From Selenomonas sp. (GTDB lineage: Bacteria; Bacillota; Negativicutes; Selenomonadales; Selenomonadaceae), in contig NZ_JALFCU010000043.1 of assembly GCF_022771645.1 (NCBI RefSeq), positions 1 to 5,302 of the forward strand: a stretch of 5,302 nucleotides of DNA, in the 5' to 3' direction. Under the pieces are notes generated by a model, which saw nothing but the letters and a program-made list of their open reading frames with translations, ran no database searches and was not told where the DNA came from. Shown one piece after another: positions 1 to 5,302 of this stretch. The stretch's first letter is position 1, and every line of letters starts with the position of its first letter. The translations under genes and the position numbers were made by a program.

Positions 1-64
1 TGAAGTAAAAGAGAGCGACCATGACAACGATCATCATGACCGTGCTCGTTGCTTCCTGTGACAT
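1..64 (-). CDS. yajC: YajC, Sec translocase accessory subunit (N-terminal 21 codons only)
   Basis: Only the start is in the window; the gene runs off the left edge. The 21 visible residues are a short polar stretch (MSQEATST) followed by a hydrophobic run ending in ALFYF, which fits the single N-terminal membrane helix of YajC. YajC is a small inner-membrane protein that associates with SecD-SecF and the SecYEG translocon. The ATG is preceded by a strong AGGAGG SD site with a 7-nt spacer, and the start lies 14 nt after the tgt stop. Position supports the call: tgt followed by yajC (then usually secD/secF) is a widely conserved gene order. The identification rests on this context plus the membrane helix, because the more conserved part of the family lies outside the window. 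Confidence 0.85.
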   Translation of the reverse strand, partial: MSQEATSTVMMIVVMVALFYF

Positions 65-71
65 GGAGATT

Positions 72-77
72 CCTCCT
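72..77 (-). promoter_or_regulatory. SD site of yajC
   Basis: AGGAGG on the minus strand, 7 nt before the yajC ATG, in the 14-nt gap after the tgt stop. It confirms the yajC start even though only 21 codons are visible. Confidence 0.85.
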
Positions 78-78
78 T

Positions 79-1212
79 TTATGATTTCCGATGCGGGTCG
101 TATTGCGCGAGGAACTCGGCGCGGAATGTGCCGAACGTTCCATCGAGGATGGCCGCGCGCATGCGCCGCATGAATTCTTCCAAGAACCAGAGATTGTGCA
201 GGGACAAGAGCCGCAAGCCAAAGATTTCGCCCGCGCGCACGAGGTGGCGGATATAGGCGCGCGTGTAGCCATTGCGGCATGCATAGCAGCCGCAGCCTTC
301 TTCGATGACGTGATGATCGTGCTCGAGTGCCGCGTTTTTCATCACGAGGCGGCCGTCCCATGTCATGGCCATGCCGTTGCGCGCGACGCGCGTCGGGTAG
401 ACGCAGTCAAACATATCGATGCCGCGCGCGACGCCCTCGACGAGATGGTCGGGCGTGCCGACGCCCATGAGGTAGCGCGGCTTGTCCTTCGGCAAGAGAG
501 ACGTCGAGTAGCCGAGCATCTCATACATGAACTCCGGCGGCTCGCCGACCGAGAGTCCGCCGACGGCGTAGCCCGGCAGGTCCATCGCGGCGAGGCGCTC
601 CGCGTGCCAATGGCGCAGTTCCTTGTACATGCCGCCCTGCACGATGCCAAACAGCCCCTGGTTTTCGGCGGTCATCGTACGCGCGCAGCGTTCGACCCAT
701 CGCTGCGTGCGCTCCGTCGATGCTTTCGCGTAGTCAAAATCCGCTGGATATGGCACGCATTCGTCGAACGCCATGACGATGTCCGAGCCGAAGCACATCT
801 GCGCCTGCATGGAGATTTCGGGCGAGAGGAATTTTTTCGAACCGTCGATATGCGAACGGAACGTCACGCCGTCCTCCGTGATCTTGCGCAAATCGCCGAG
901 GCTGAACACTTGGAAGCCACCGCTGTCCGTGAGGATCGCGCGATCCCAATGCATGAACTTGTGCAGGCCGCCGGCTTCTTTGATGAGCTCCATGCCCGGG
1001 CGCAAAAACAGGTGATACGTGTTCGAAAGGATGACACCAGCGCCCAAGTCCTTCAGCTCGTCGGGCGACACGCCCTTGACGCTCGCCTGCGTGCCGACCG
1101 GCATGAAAATCGGCGTCTGGTAGCTGCCGTGCGGCGTGTGCAGGATGCCGGCGCGCGCGCCGGTCGCCTCGTCGCGTCCGACGAGCTCGTACGTGATGGC
1201 AGGTTTCGTCAT
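79..1212 (-). CDS. tgt: Queuine/preQ1 tRNA-guanine transglycosylase (Tgt)
   Basis: Tgt exchanges guanine-34 in the anticodon of tRNAs with GUN anticodons for preQ1, a step in queuosine biosynthesis in the cytoplasm. The protein has 377 residues, the usual bacterial length. Visible family residues are the LTDSGGFQVFSL motif with catalytic Asp96, the substrate-pocket region around Asp150, VQGG at 191-194, the GGLSVGE loop at 218-224, and MFDCVYPTR with the nucleophile Asp269. The zinc site is Cys307, Cys309, Cys312 and His339. I chose the ATG at 1212 (MTKPAITYEL): it sits 4 nt after the lysS stop, with GGAGTGA (7-nt spacer from GGAG) overlapping that stop. A longer frame from a TTG at 1260 would overlap lysS and adds a non-family arginine-rich leader. 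The zinc loop reads CRNGYTRAY, one residue longer than the common CxCxxC-xN-(Y/F)-(S/T)-R form. No queA lies next to it. Confidence 0.97.
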   Translation of the reverse strand: MTKPAITYELVGRDEATGARAGILHTPHGSYQTPIFMPVGTQASVKGVSPDELKDLGAGVILSNTYHLFLRPGMELIKEAGGLHKFMHWDRAILTDSGGFQVFSLGDLRKITEDGVTFRSHIDGSKKFLSPEISMQAQMCFGSDIVMAFDECVPYPADFDYAKASTERTQRWVERCARTMTAENQGLFGIVQGGMYKELRHWHAERLAAMDLPGYAVGGLSVGEPPEFMYEMLGYSTSLLPKDKPRYLMGVGTPDHLVEGVARGIDMFDCVYPTRVARNGMAMTWDGRLVMKNAALEHDHHVIEEGCGCYACRNGYTRAYIRHLVRAGEIFGLRLLSLHNLWFLEEFMRRMRAAILDGTFGTFRAEFLAQYDPHRKS

Positions 1213-1216
1213 CGCG

Positions 1217-2770
1217 TCACTCCGCCACTTCGGGCGCGTCTGCCGCCGCTTTCTCTGCAAGCGGCTTCATCGTCGGGAACAGCAGCACGTCGCGGATCGA
1301 CGCCGCGTCCGTCAAGAACATGACGAGACGGTCGATGCCGATGCCGACGCCGCCCGTCGGCGGCAGGCCGTACTCCATGGCCGTGATGTAATCGCGGTCC
1401 ATGACGTGCGCCTCGTCGTCGCCGGCCTCGCGCTGCTTCAGCTGGTCGAGGAAGCGGCCTTCCTGATCGATCGGGTCGTTGAGCTCCGTGAAGCCGTTCG
1501 CGAGCTCGCGGCCGTAGACGAAGAACTCGAAGCGGTCCGTGATGCGCGGATCGTCCGGATTGCGCTTCGCGAGCGGCGAAATCTCCGTCGGATGACCCGT
1601 GATGAACGTCGGCTGCATGAGCGATTCTTCAACTTTCGCCTCGAACGCCTGATTGAGAATGCCGCCGATGCCGTGGCGCGGCTCGTAGGCGACGCCGATC
1701 TCATCGGCGAGCTTGCGGGCCTCTTCGACCGTCTCGCAGGCCATGAAGTCCTTGCCCGTCGCTTCTTTGACAGCGTCGTTCATGCTGATGCGCTTCGCGC
1801 TGCCGAAATCGATGTCCGTGCCCTGGTACGTGACCTTCGTCGTGCCGAGCACCGTCGTCGCGACGCTCTTGATGAGGCTTTCCGTGAGGTCCATCATGTC
1901 CGTGTAGTCCGCGTACGCCTGATAGAACTCGATGGTCGTGAACTCCGGATTGTGGCGCACGTCCATGCCCTCGTTGCGGAACACGCGGCCCATCTCGTAG
2001 ACGCGCTCGAAGCCGCCGATGATGAGACGCTTCAGGTTCAGCTCCGTCGCGATGCGGAGGTACATATCGAGGTCAAGCGTGTTGTGATGCGTAACGAACG
2101 GACGCGCGGCCGCGCCGCCTGCGATCGTCGAGAGCACCGGCGTCTCGACTTCGAGATAGCCGTGCTCGTCAAAAAACGAACGGATCGCGTGGATCGTCTT
2201 CGTGCGCTTCACGAACGTCTCGCGCACCTCGGGATTCATGATGAGGTCGAGATAGCGCTGGCGGTAGCGGATGTCGACGTCCTGCAGGCCATGGAATTTC
2301 TCCGGCAGAGGACGGAGCGACTTGCTGAGCAAATCGAAATCCTCGACGCGCACCGTCAGCTCGCCACGCCGCGTCTTGAACACGATGCCGCGGATGCCGA
2401 CGATGTCGCCAATGTCGAGGCGCTTGAACTCTTCTTTGTACTTCTGCTCGCCGAGCACGTCGATCTTGAAATAGACCTGGATATTGCCCGTGCGGTCGTT
2501 CAGCGTGCAGAACGCCGCCTTGCCGTGGCCGCGGATGGCCATGAGACGGCCGGCGATGCGCACTTCCTCCGCGCTCTCTTCCTCGCCTTCGAGATGATCG
2601 AATTTCGCGTGGATGTCCGCTGCATGCGCCGTCACGTCATAGCGATGGCCGAACGGCGCGACGCCCATGGAACGGAACGCCTCCATCTTCTCGCGGCGGA
2701 CCTTCATCATCTCACTCATGTCCTCCACGGGAGCGGCCTGCGGCTTGCCCTTCTTTTGCTTGTCTGCCAA
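1217..2770 (-). CDS. lysS: Lysyl-tRNA synthetase, class II (LysRS)
   Basis: This enzyme charges tRNA-Lys with lysine in an ATP-dependent reaction in the cytoplasm. The 517-residue protein shows an N-terminal OB-fold anticodon-binding domain (about 70-150, VRIAGRLMAIRGHGKAAF) and a class II catalytic domain. Motif 1 is around 206-214 (YLEVETPVLS), motif 2 at about 264-283 (FRNEGMDVRHNPEFTTIEF) and motif 3 at 474-483 (GVGIGIDRLV). The (E)TELNLKRL and GFTELNDP segments are typical of LysRS and not of AspRS or AsnRS. It is somewhat longer than the common length of about 490-500 because of a short charged N-terminal leader and an Ala/Glu-rich tail after MKPL. The start is TTG: AGGAG lies 9 nt upstream, and the nearest in-frame ATG (codon 18) has no comparable site. 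It follows greA by 22 nt and precedes tgt by 4 nt, so the three genes are very likely co-transcribed. Confidence 0.97.
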   Translation of the reverse strand: MADKQKKGKPQAAPVEDMSEMMKVRREKMEAFRSMGVAPFGHRYDVTAHAADIHAKFDHLEGEEESAEEVRIAGRLMAIRGHGKAAFCTLNDRTGNIQVYFKIDVLGEQKYKEEFKRLDIGDIVGIRGIVFKTRRGELTVRVEDFDLLSKSLRPLPEKFHGLQDVDIRYRQRYLDLIMNPEVRETFVKRTKTIHAIRSFFDEHGYLEVETPVLSTIAGGAAARPFVTHHNTLDLDMYLRIATELNLKRLIIGGFERVYEMGRVFRNEGMDVRHNPEFTTIEFYQAYADYTDMMDLTESLIKSVATTVLGTTKVTYQGTDIDFGSAKRISMNDAVKEATGKDFMACETVEEARKLADEIGVAYEPRHGIGGILNQAFEAKVEESLMQPTFITGHPTEISPLAKRNPDDPRITDRFEFFVYGRELANGFTELNDPIDQEGRFLDQLKQREAGDDEAHVMDRDYITAMEYGLPPTGGVGIGIDRLVMFLTDAASIRDVLLFPTMKPLAEKAAADAPEVAE

Positions 2771-2779
2771 AATAACTGT

Positions 2780-2784
2780 CTCCT
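2780..2784 (-). promoter_or_regulatory. SD site that sets the TTG start of lysS
   Basis: AGGAG on the minus strand with a 9-nt spacer to the TTG at 2770. It lies in the 22-nt gap between the greA stop and lysS and is the main reason for preferring TTG over the in-frame ATG at codon 18. Confidence 0.75.
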
Positions 2785-2792
2785 ATTCGAAT

Positions 2793-3269
2793 TTATGCCT
2801 TAATCTCTTTGATTTCGTACTGGATGATGCCGTTCGGCGCATGCACGTCGATGACCGTGCCGACCTTCTGCCCGAGCAGCGCCTGGCCGAGCGGCGATTC
2901 ATTCGAAATCTTGCCCTCGTCTGGATCCGCTTCCGTCGAGCCGACGAGCATGAACGTCTCCGGCCCGTCTTCCTCGAACTCCTTGTCGATGACGACGACC
3001 GTCGAGCCCATCTGCACGACATCGCCGGCGCCGGCCTCGAAGATTTCCGTGTTGCGGATCTTCGCTTCGAGCTCCTGGATCTCGCCTTCGAGGAACGCCT
3101 GCTCGTTCTTCGCGTCATCGTACTCCGAGTTCTCGGAAAGGTCGCCGAGCGCGATGGCCGCTTTCAGGCGGTCTGCAATCTCGATGCGCTTGACGCTCTT
3201 GAGGTAGTTCAGCTTTTCGACGAGCTTGTTGTAGCCGTCTTGCGTCACAAGGACTTTCTTATCTGGCAT
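2793..3269 (-). CDS. greA: Transcription elongation factor GreA
   Basis: GreA rescues backtracked RNA polymerase by inserting its coiled coil into the secondary channel and stimulating cleavage of the RNA 3' end. The 158-residue length is typical. The N-terminal antiparallel coiled coil covers about residues 10-75. Its tip carries ALGDLSENSEYDDAKNEQ, with the two acidic residues (Asp43, Glu46) that correspond to the catalytic D/E pair of characterised GreA proteins. The C-terminal FKBP-like domain follows from about residue 80 and includes the family segment ISNESPLGQALLGQKVGTVI. The ATG at 3269 has AAGGA 7 nt upstream. The gene is the first downstream of the consensus promoter at 3305-3333 and is followed closely by lysS, a common greA-lysS pairing in Bacillota. 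It is a housekeeping gene and nothing in it looks abnormal. Confidence 0.97.
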   Translation of the reverse strand: MPDKKVLVTQDGYNKLVEKLNYLKSVKRIEIADRLKAAIALGDLSENSEYDDAKNEQAFLEGEIQELEAKIRNTEIFEAGAGDVVQMGSTVVVIDKEFEEDGPETFMLVGSTEADPDEGKISNESPLGQALLGQKVGTVIDVHAPNGIIQYEIKEIKA

Positions 3270-3276
3270 GGAAATA

Positions 3277-3281
3277 TCCTT
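3277..3281 (-). promoter_or_regulatory. SD site of greA
   Basis: AAGGA on the minus strand, 7 nt before the greA ATG. It lies within the short leader of about 29 nt predicted from the upstream promoter. Confidence 0.7.
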
Positions 3282-3298
3282 CTTTCATGTTTGTTAAC

Positions 3299-3565
3299 TT
3301 ATTTATTATAGGAACTTTCGTTTTCCTTGTCAACGAGCGCGAGCTTCTGTGCGCGCGTCAGCTGCTTGATGTGCCACTCGCGGCTCATGGCCTCTTCCTT
3401 CGTCGAGAATGTTTCGAGGTGCACGAGCACAACGGGCAGGCGCGTGCGCGTGTACTTCGCGCCGCGGCCGCTGTTGTGCGCCGCGAGGCGCCGCTCGATG
3501 TCATCCGTCCAGCCCGTGTAGAGCGAGCCGTCGGCGCAGCGCACGATGTACGTGTAAGCCGTCAC
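3299..3565 (-). CDS. GIY-YIG domain protein, UPF0213 class (YhbQ/YazA-like)
   Basis: This is a small single-domain GIY-YIG nuclease-fold protein of 88 residues, matching the usual 80-100 residues of the UPF0213 class. After the start come TAYTYIVRCADGSLYTGWTDD (the GIY...YIG strands appear as TYIV...LYTG), the helix IERRLAAHNSGRGAKYTRTR with its conserved arginines, then the Glu-containing segment STKEEAMSREWHIKQLTRAQK. Superfamily relatives cut DNA (UvrC, homing endonucleases). For this small class a role in DNA metabolism is suspected, but the function here is not shown. The start is GTG at 3565: its bases overlap the cyclophilin stop by 4 nt (GTGA), with only a weak AAAGAG SD 6 nt upstream, so reinitiation by coupled ribosomes is likely. 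A longer open frame upstream is out-of-frame cyclophilin sequence. Its last codons contain the greA promoter. Confidence 0.92.
   Translation of the reverse strand: MTAYTYIVRCADGSLYTGWTDDIERRLAAHNSGRGAKYTRTRLPVVLVHLETFSTKEEAMSREWHIKQLTRAQKLALVDKENESSYNK
3305..3333 (-). promoter_or_regulatory. Consensus sigma-A/sigma-70 promoter for greA-lysS-tgt-yajC
   Basis: On the minus strand TTGACA (3333 to 3328) is followed by a spacer of exactly 17 nt and TATAAT (3310 to 3305). Both hexamers match the housekeeping consensus at all positions. The region around and below it (3270-3310) is unusually AT-rich for this window. Transcription would start near 3298, giving a leader of about 29 nt before the greA ATG. 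The whole element lies inside the 3' end of the GIY-YIG gene, where it encodes the final residues (VDKENESSYNK). No start site has been mapped here; this is inferred from the sequence match and its position. Confidence 0.87.
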
Positions 3566-4188
3566 TCCGCGCTCTTTACCGTAACGTGTTCCATCACGAC
3601 GTCGTCGACCGGACGATCCGCGTAGCCCGTCTCCGTGCTGCCAATCTTGTGCACGACATCCATACCCTTGATGACCTTGCCGAAGATCGTATGATGGCCG
3701 TTCAGCCACGGCGTCGCCGCGAGCGTGATGAAGAACTGGCTGCCGCCCGTGTGCGGACGGCCCGTGTTCGCCATGGCGAGGATGCCTTCACCCGCGAACG
3801 TCATGTCATCAAGGAATTCGTCCTCGATCGTGTAGTCCGGGCCGCCCATGCCCGTGCCCGTCGGGTCGCCGCCCTGGATCATGAAGCCGTCGATGACGCG
3901 ATGGAAGATGACGCCATCATAAAATCCGGACTCGGCGAGGTCGATGAAATTCTTCGTCGTGATCGGCGTCTTGTCTTCGAAGAGCTCGAGCTCTATCGTG
4001 CCAAGGTTCGTCTCGATGACGGCGATGCGGTTTGCGGTGTTGGACATGGTGGTTTCTCCTCCGTGGTAGACAGATTTCGTGATGGGCGCGGCTTTCGCGC
4101 TGACGGTCGACGCAGGCGAGAGCATCAGGCCGAGGCACAGCATCAGGAGCAGCGTCATCACAGATTTTACAAAATTCATGCGTTTCAT
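3562..4188 (-). CDS. Cyclophilin-type peptidyl-prolyl cis-trans isomerase with N-terminal signal peptide
   Basis: The enzyme catalyses cis-trans isomerisation of prolyl bonds during protein folding. From the ATG at 4188 it has 208 residues. A basic start (MKRMNFVK) leads into a hydrophobic core at about 9-24, then a small-residue region ending AKA-AP at 31-35, a plausible signal peptidase I site after Ala33. No lipobox cysteine fits. A short linker follows, then the cyclophilin domain from about 54. Active-site residues match the human CypA set: Arg97, Phe102, Met103 and Gln105 (FHRVIDGFMIQGGD), Phe153 (QFF), Trp161 and His166. The start is 1 nt after the upstream hydrolase stop, with AGGAG 12 nt away, slightly far. 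An internal ATG at 4047 (codon 48) has a better SD and would give a 161-residue cytosolic cyclophilin of standard length. Which start dominates cannot be decided from sequence. A TTG at 4215 is a less likely start. Confidence 0.93.
   Translation of the reverse strand: MKRMNFVKSVMTLLLMLCLGLMLSPASTVSAKAAPITKSVYHGGETTMSNTANRIAVIETNLGTIELELFEDKTPITTKNFIDLAESGFYDGVIFHRVIDGFMIQGGDPTGTGMGGPDYTIEDEFLDDMTFAGEGILAMANTGRPHTGGSQFFITLAATPWLNGHHTIFGKVIKGMDVVHKIGSTETGYADRPVDDVVMEHVTVKSAE
4056..4062 (-). promoter_or_regulatory. Internal SD site inside the cyclophilin gene
   Basis: GGAGGAG on the minus strand, with AGGAG ending 8 nt before an in-frame ATG at 4047. It encodes Gly-Gly-Glu of the linker between signal peptide and cyclophilin domain. 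Strength and spacing are those of a genuine start, and the protein from this ATG (MSNTANRIAVIETNLG...) begins like ordinary cytosolic bacterial cyclophilins. It suggests a second translation start. Confidence 0.7.
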
Positions 4189-4189
4189 T

Positions 4190-4918
4190 TTATCGAACTT
4201 CTCCTGTTTTCGCAAATTCTTTTGTTTCGCCGGCCGTCGTTGGCGACCAGACGGGGATCTCGTGACCGACGCGGAAAAAATCTTTCGGCGGTTGCCAGCG
4301 AGGAAAGCCGACGCTGTGCATCGTCACGAGAGCTTTCACATCCGTCACGGCGCAAAATTCTTCTGCGCCTTTCGCCATCGCGCCTTCGAGCCGCCCGTCG
4401 ACGGGGAAGAACGCGACGTCGGCCGTCATGCCTTGCATGCGCTTCAGCTGCTTGTGGAAGCCGTTCGCCGCGAACATGCGGTTCTCGTGCGTATCACCGA
4501 GCCAATCCCAGAAATTGAAATCGCCCGCGTGGAACAGCGCCGTCCCTTCCGCCTCGACGCGGAACGACGTGCCGATGTCCGTCGAGCTGAATGACTCCAC
4601 GGCGAGCACATCGTCATGCCACGATGCATAATCCTCCATCCAGACGATTTTCTCCGACGGCAGTTTCCGCGCGCCGACCGTATGACGGATGTCGTGAGAC
4701 AAGATGAAGCATTCCGTCCGCTCCGCGTAGCGCCGCAACAGGTCGCCGTTGAAATGGTCGAAATGGCTGTGCGATGCGAGGAAGTACACGCGCTCGAACG
4801 ACCGCCGCGCGAAAATCGCATCGAGCACCCGCGCGGGGTCGTCATATGCATCGAACACGAGCAGCGTGTGCTCGAGTTCCACAGCAAAGCCGCTGTTCAA
4901 GAGATACGTGATCTGCAA
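4190..4918 (-). CDS. Metallo-beta-lactamase-fold hydrolase (UlaG-like)
   Basis: A 242-residue cytosolic protein (no signal peptide) of the metallo-beta-lactamase superfamily. The metal-binding signature SHSHFDH covers residues 49-55 (His50, His52, Asp54, His55). It is followed by FHAGDFNFWDW (His130, Asp133) and a C-terminal MHS (His201), the order expected for a dinuclear metal site. The overall length and the N-terminal ITYLLNSGFAVE / LVFDAY strands resemble the compact UlaG/lactamase_B_3 type rather than glyoxalase II or RNase J. The substrate cannot be read from the sequence. The start is TTG at 4918, supported by AGGAGG 8 nt upstream that overlaps the TAG stop of the YitT gene; no other in-frame start near the N-terminus is as good. 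Its stop is 1 nt from the cyclophilin ATG, and its last codons carry that gene's SD, so the two are translationally coupled. Confidence 0.9.
   Translation of the reverse strand: MQITYLLNSGFAVELEHTLLVFDAYDDPARVLDAIFARRSFERVYFLASHSHFDHFNGDLLRRYAERTECFILSHDIRHTVGARKLPSEKIVWMEDYASWHDDVLAVESFSSTDIGTSFRVEAEGTALFHAGDFNFWDWLGDTHENRMFAANGFHKQLKRMQGMTADVAFFPVDGRLEGAMAKGAEEFCAVTDVKALVTMHSVGFPRWQPPKDFFRVGHEIPVWSPTTAGETKEFAKTGEVR
4201..4205 (-). promoter_or_regulatory. SD site for the signal-peptide form of the cyclophilin
   Basis: AGGAG on the minus strand inside the last codons of the upstream hydrolase gene, 12 nt before the ATG at 4188. The spacing is longer than ideal, so initiation here may depend partly on ribosomes finishing the upstream gene. 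Confidence 0.5.
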
Positions 4919-4926
4919 GCCGTCCG

Positions 4927-4932
4927 CCTCCT
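4927..4932 (-). promoter_or_regulatory. SD site that sets the TTG start of the hydrolase gene
   Basis: AGGAGG on the minus strand, 8 nt before the TTG at 4918. Its first two bases are the last two of the YitT TAG stop, so translation of the two genes is probably coupled. Confidence 0.8.
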
Positions 4933-5302
4933 ATCGTTCTTCCGCATGGATCTCATCGCGTTTTGCGTCGAACCGGTCGAGGATCTTCCTGCCCGGTTGC
5001 GAAAAGCCTGGCCCTTCGACTTCGTTCGCCGAGATGATGATCATGAACGCCGTCGGGTCGATCGTGTGCGCGATGAGCTTGACCTTCGCGATCTGCGTGA
5101 GGTTCACGACGGCCATCGCAATGTTCTTTTCCTTGCGCGTGAACGCGCCCTGCCCGTGCAGGAACGTCACGCCGCGCCCGAGCTCCGAGAGGATGGCCTC
5201 TGCGATGAGCTGCGACTGATCCGACACGATGAGCACGGCCTTGCGCCGCTGGAAGCCGGCAACGACCTTGTCCGTGATCGTGCCGTTGACGTACATGCAG
5301 AT
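4931..5302 (-). CDS. YitT family membrane protein, C-terminal DUF2179 domain (5' part outside window)
   Basis: Only the last 123 residues are visible; the frame stays open to the window edge (Ile-Cys precede the first visible Met), so the start is missing. The segment KAVLIVSDQSQLIAEAILSELGRG, followed by GVTFLHGQGAFTRKEKNIAM and IDPTAFMIIISANEVEGPGF, is the soluble DUF2179 domain that ends YitT-type proteins. The N-terminal part should contain several membrane helices, but these lie outside the window. The function of the family is unknown, though the PII-like fold of DUF2179 suggests ligand sensing. A charged tail of about 20 residues (GRKILDRFDAKRDEIHAEER) follows the domain. It is the first visible gene of the cluster and ends 12 nt before the hydrolase start. 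A stand-alone DUF2179 protein cannot be excluded, but the YitT arrangement is the common one. Confidence 0.88.
   Translation of the reverse strand: MCMYVNGTITDKVVAGFQRRKAVLIVSDQSQLIAEAILSELGRGVTFLHGQGAFTRKEKNIAMAVVNLTQIAKVKLIAHTIDPTAFMIIISANEVEGPGFSQPGRKILDRFDAKRDEIHAEER

Noticed and set aside
1148..1163. A perfect 16-nt palindrome (CCGGCGCGCGCGCCGG) inside tgt
   Set aside because: It encodes ordinary Tgt residues (around TGARAG) in a GC-rich alternating stretch; no U-tract or position suggests a terminator or operator.
1213..1260. N-terminal extension of Tgt from a TTG at 1260
   Set aside because: It would overlap the end of lysS by more than 40 nt and adds an arginine-rich leader absent from the family; the ATG at 1212 has a good SD and gives the expected length.
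91..1323. A 410-codon plus-strand open frame opposite tgt
   Set aside because: Antisense shadow of tgt with low-complexity Arg/Ala/His/Asp composition and no domain; the minus-strand gene has all catalytic and zinc residues.
1136..2803. A 555-codon plus-strand open frame opposite lysS
   Set aside because: It is exactly antisense to a complete, motif-verified LysRS. Its translation is rich in Arg, Ala, His, Asp and Val with no recognisable domain, as expected from the complement of a GC-rich gene.
3566..3709. Longer GIY-YIG protein starting at 3709
   Set aside because: The extra residues are out-of-frame cyclophilin sequence with no family similarity; the GTG at 3565 gives the normal length and a 4-nt stop-start overlap.
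3409..4518. A 369-codon plus-strand open frame opposite the GIY-YIG, cyclophilin and hydrolase genes
   Set aside because: It runs antisense across three well-supported genes, is arginine-rich and has no family signature.

Overview
The window is a compact run of eight genes, all on the minus strand, and none of it is obviously mobile or accessory DNA. GC is high (roughly 60% by eye). Shine-Dalgarno (SD) sites are strong (AGGAGG-type), several starts are TTG or GTG, and the gene families (YitT/DUF2179, GreA next to LysS, Tgt next to YajC) point to a GC-rich member of the Bacillota. A Negativicutes (Selenomonas-like) source is my best guess, but this rests on general character and not on a marker gene.

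Read in the direction of transcription (from high to low coordinates), the first cluster starts with the C-terminal DUF2179 domain of a YitT-type membrane protein, cut by the window edge. It continues with a small metallo-beta-lactamase-fold hydrolase (TTG start), a cyclophilin-type peptidyl-prolyl isomerase with an N-terminal export signal, and a small GIY-YIG protein of the UPF0213 class (GTG start). These genes are 12 nt apart, 1 nt apart and overlapping by 4 nt, so they look like a translationally coupled operon.

The second cluster is housekeeping: greA (transcript cleavage factor), lysS (lysyl-tRNA synthetase), tgt (tRNA-guanine transglycosylase, queuosine pathway) and the first 21 codons of yajC (Sec translocase accessory subunit). 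Gaps are 22, 4 and 14 nt. A consensus-perfect housekeeping promoter (TTGACA, 17-nt spacer, TATAAT) lies inside the last codons of the GIY-YIG gene, just upstream of greA. No terminator is visible between the clusters, so greA-lysS-tgt-yajC is probably transcribed both from its own promoter and by read-through.

The two most interesting observations are that promoter, written into coding sequence, and the cyclophilin gene. The cyclophilin has two credible in-frame starts, each with its own SD site: one makes an exported protein with a signal peptide, the other a normal-length cytosolic cyclophilin. I found no RNA gene, CRISPR array, insertion sequence or convincing undescribed system. The long plus-strand open frames are antisense shadows of the GC-rich genes.
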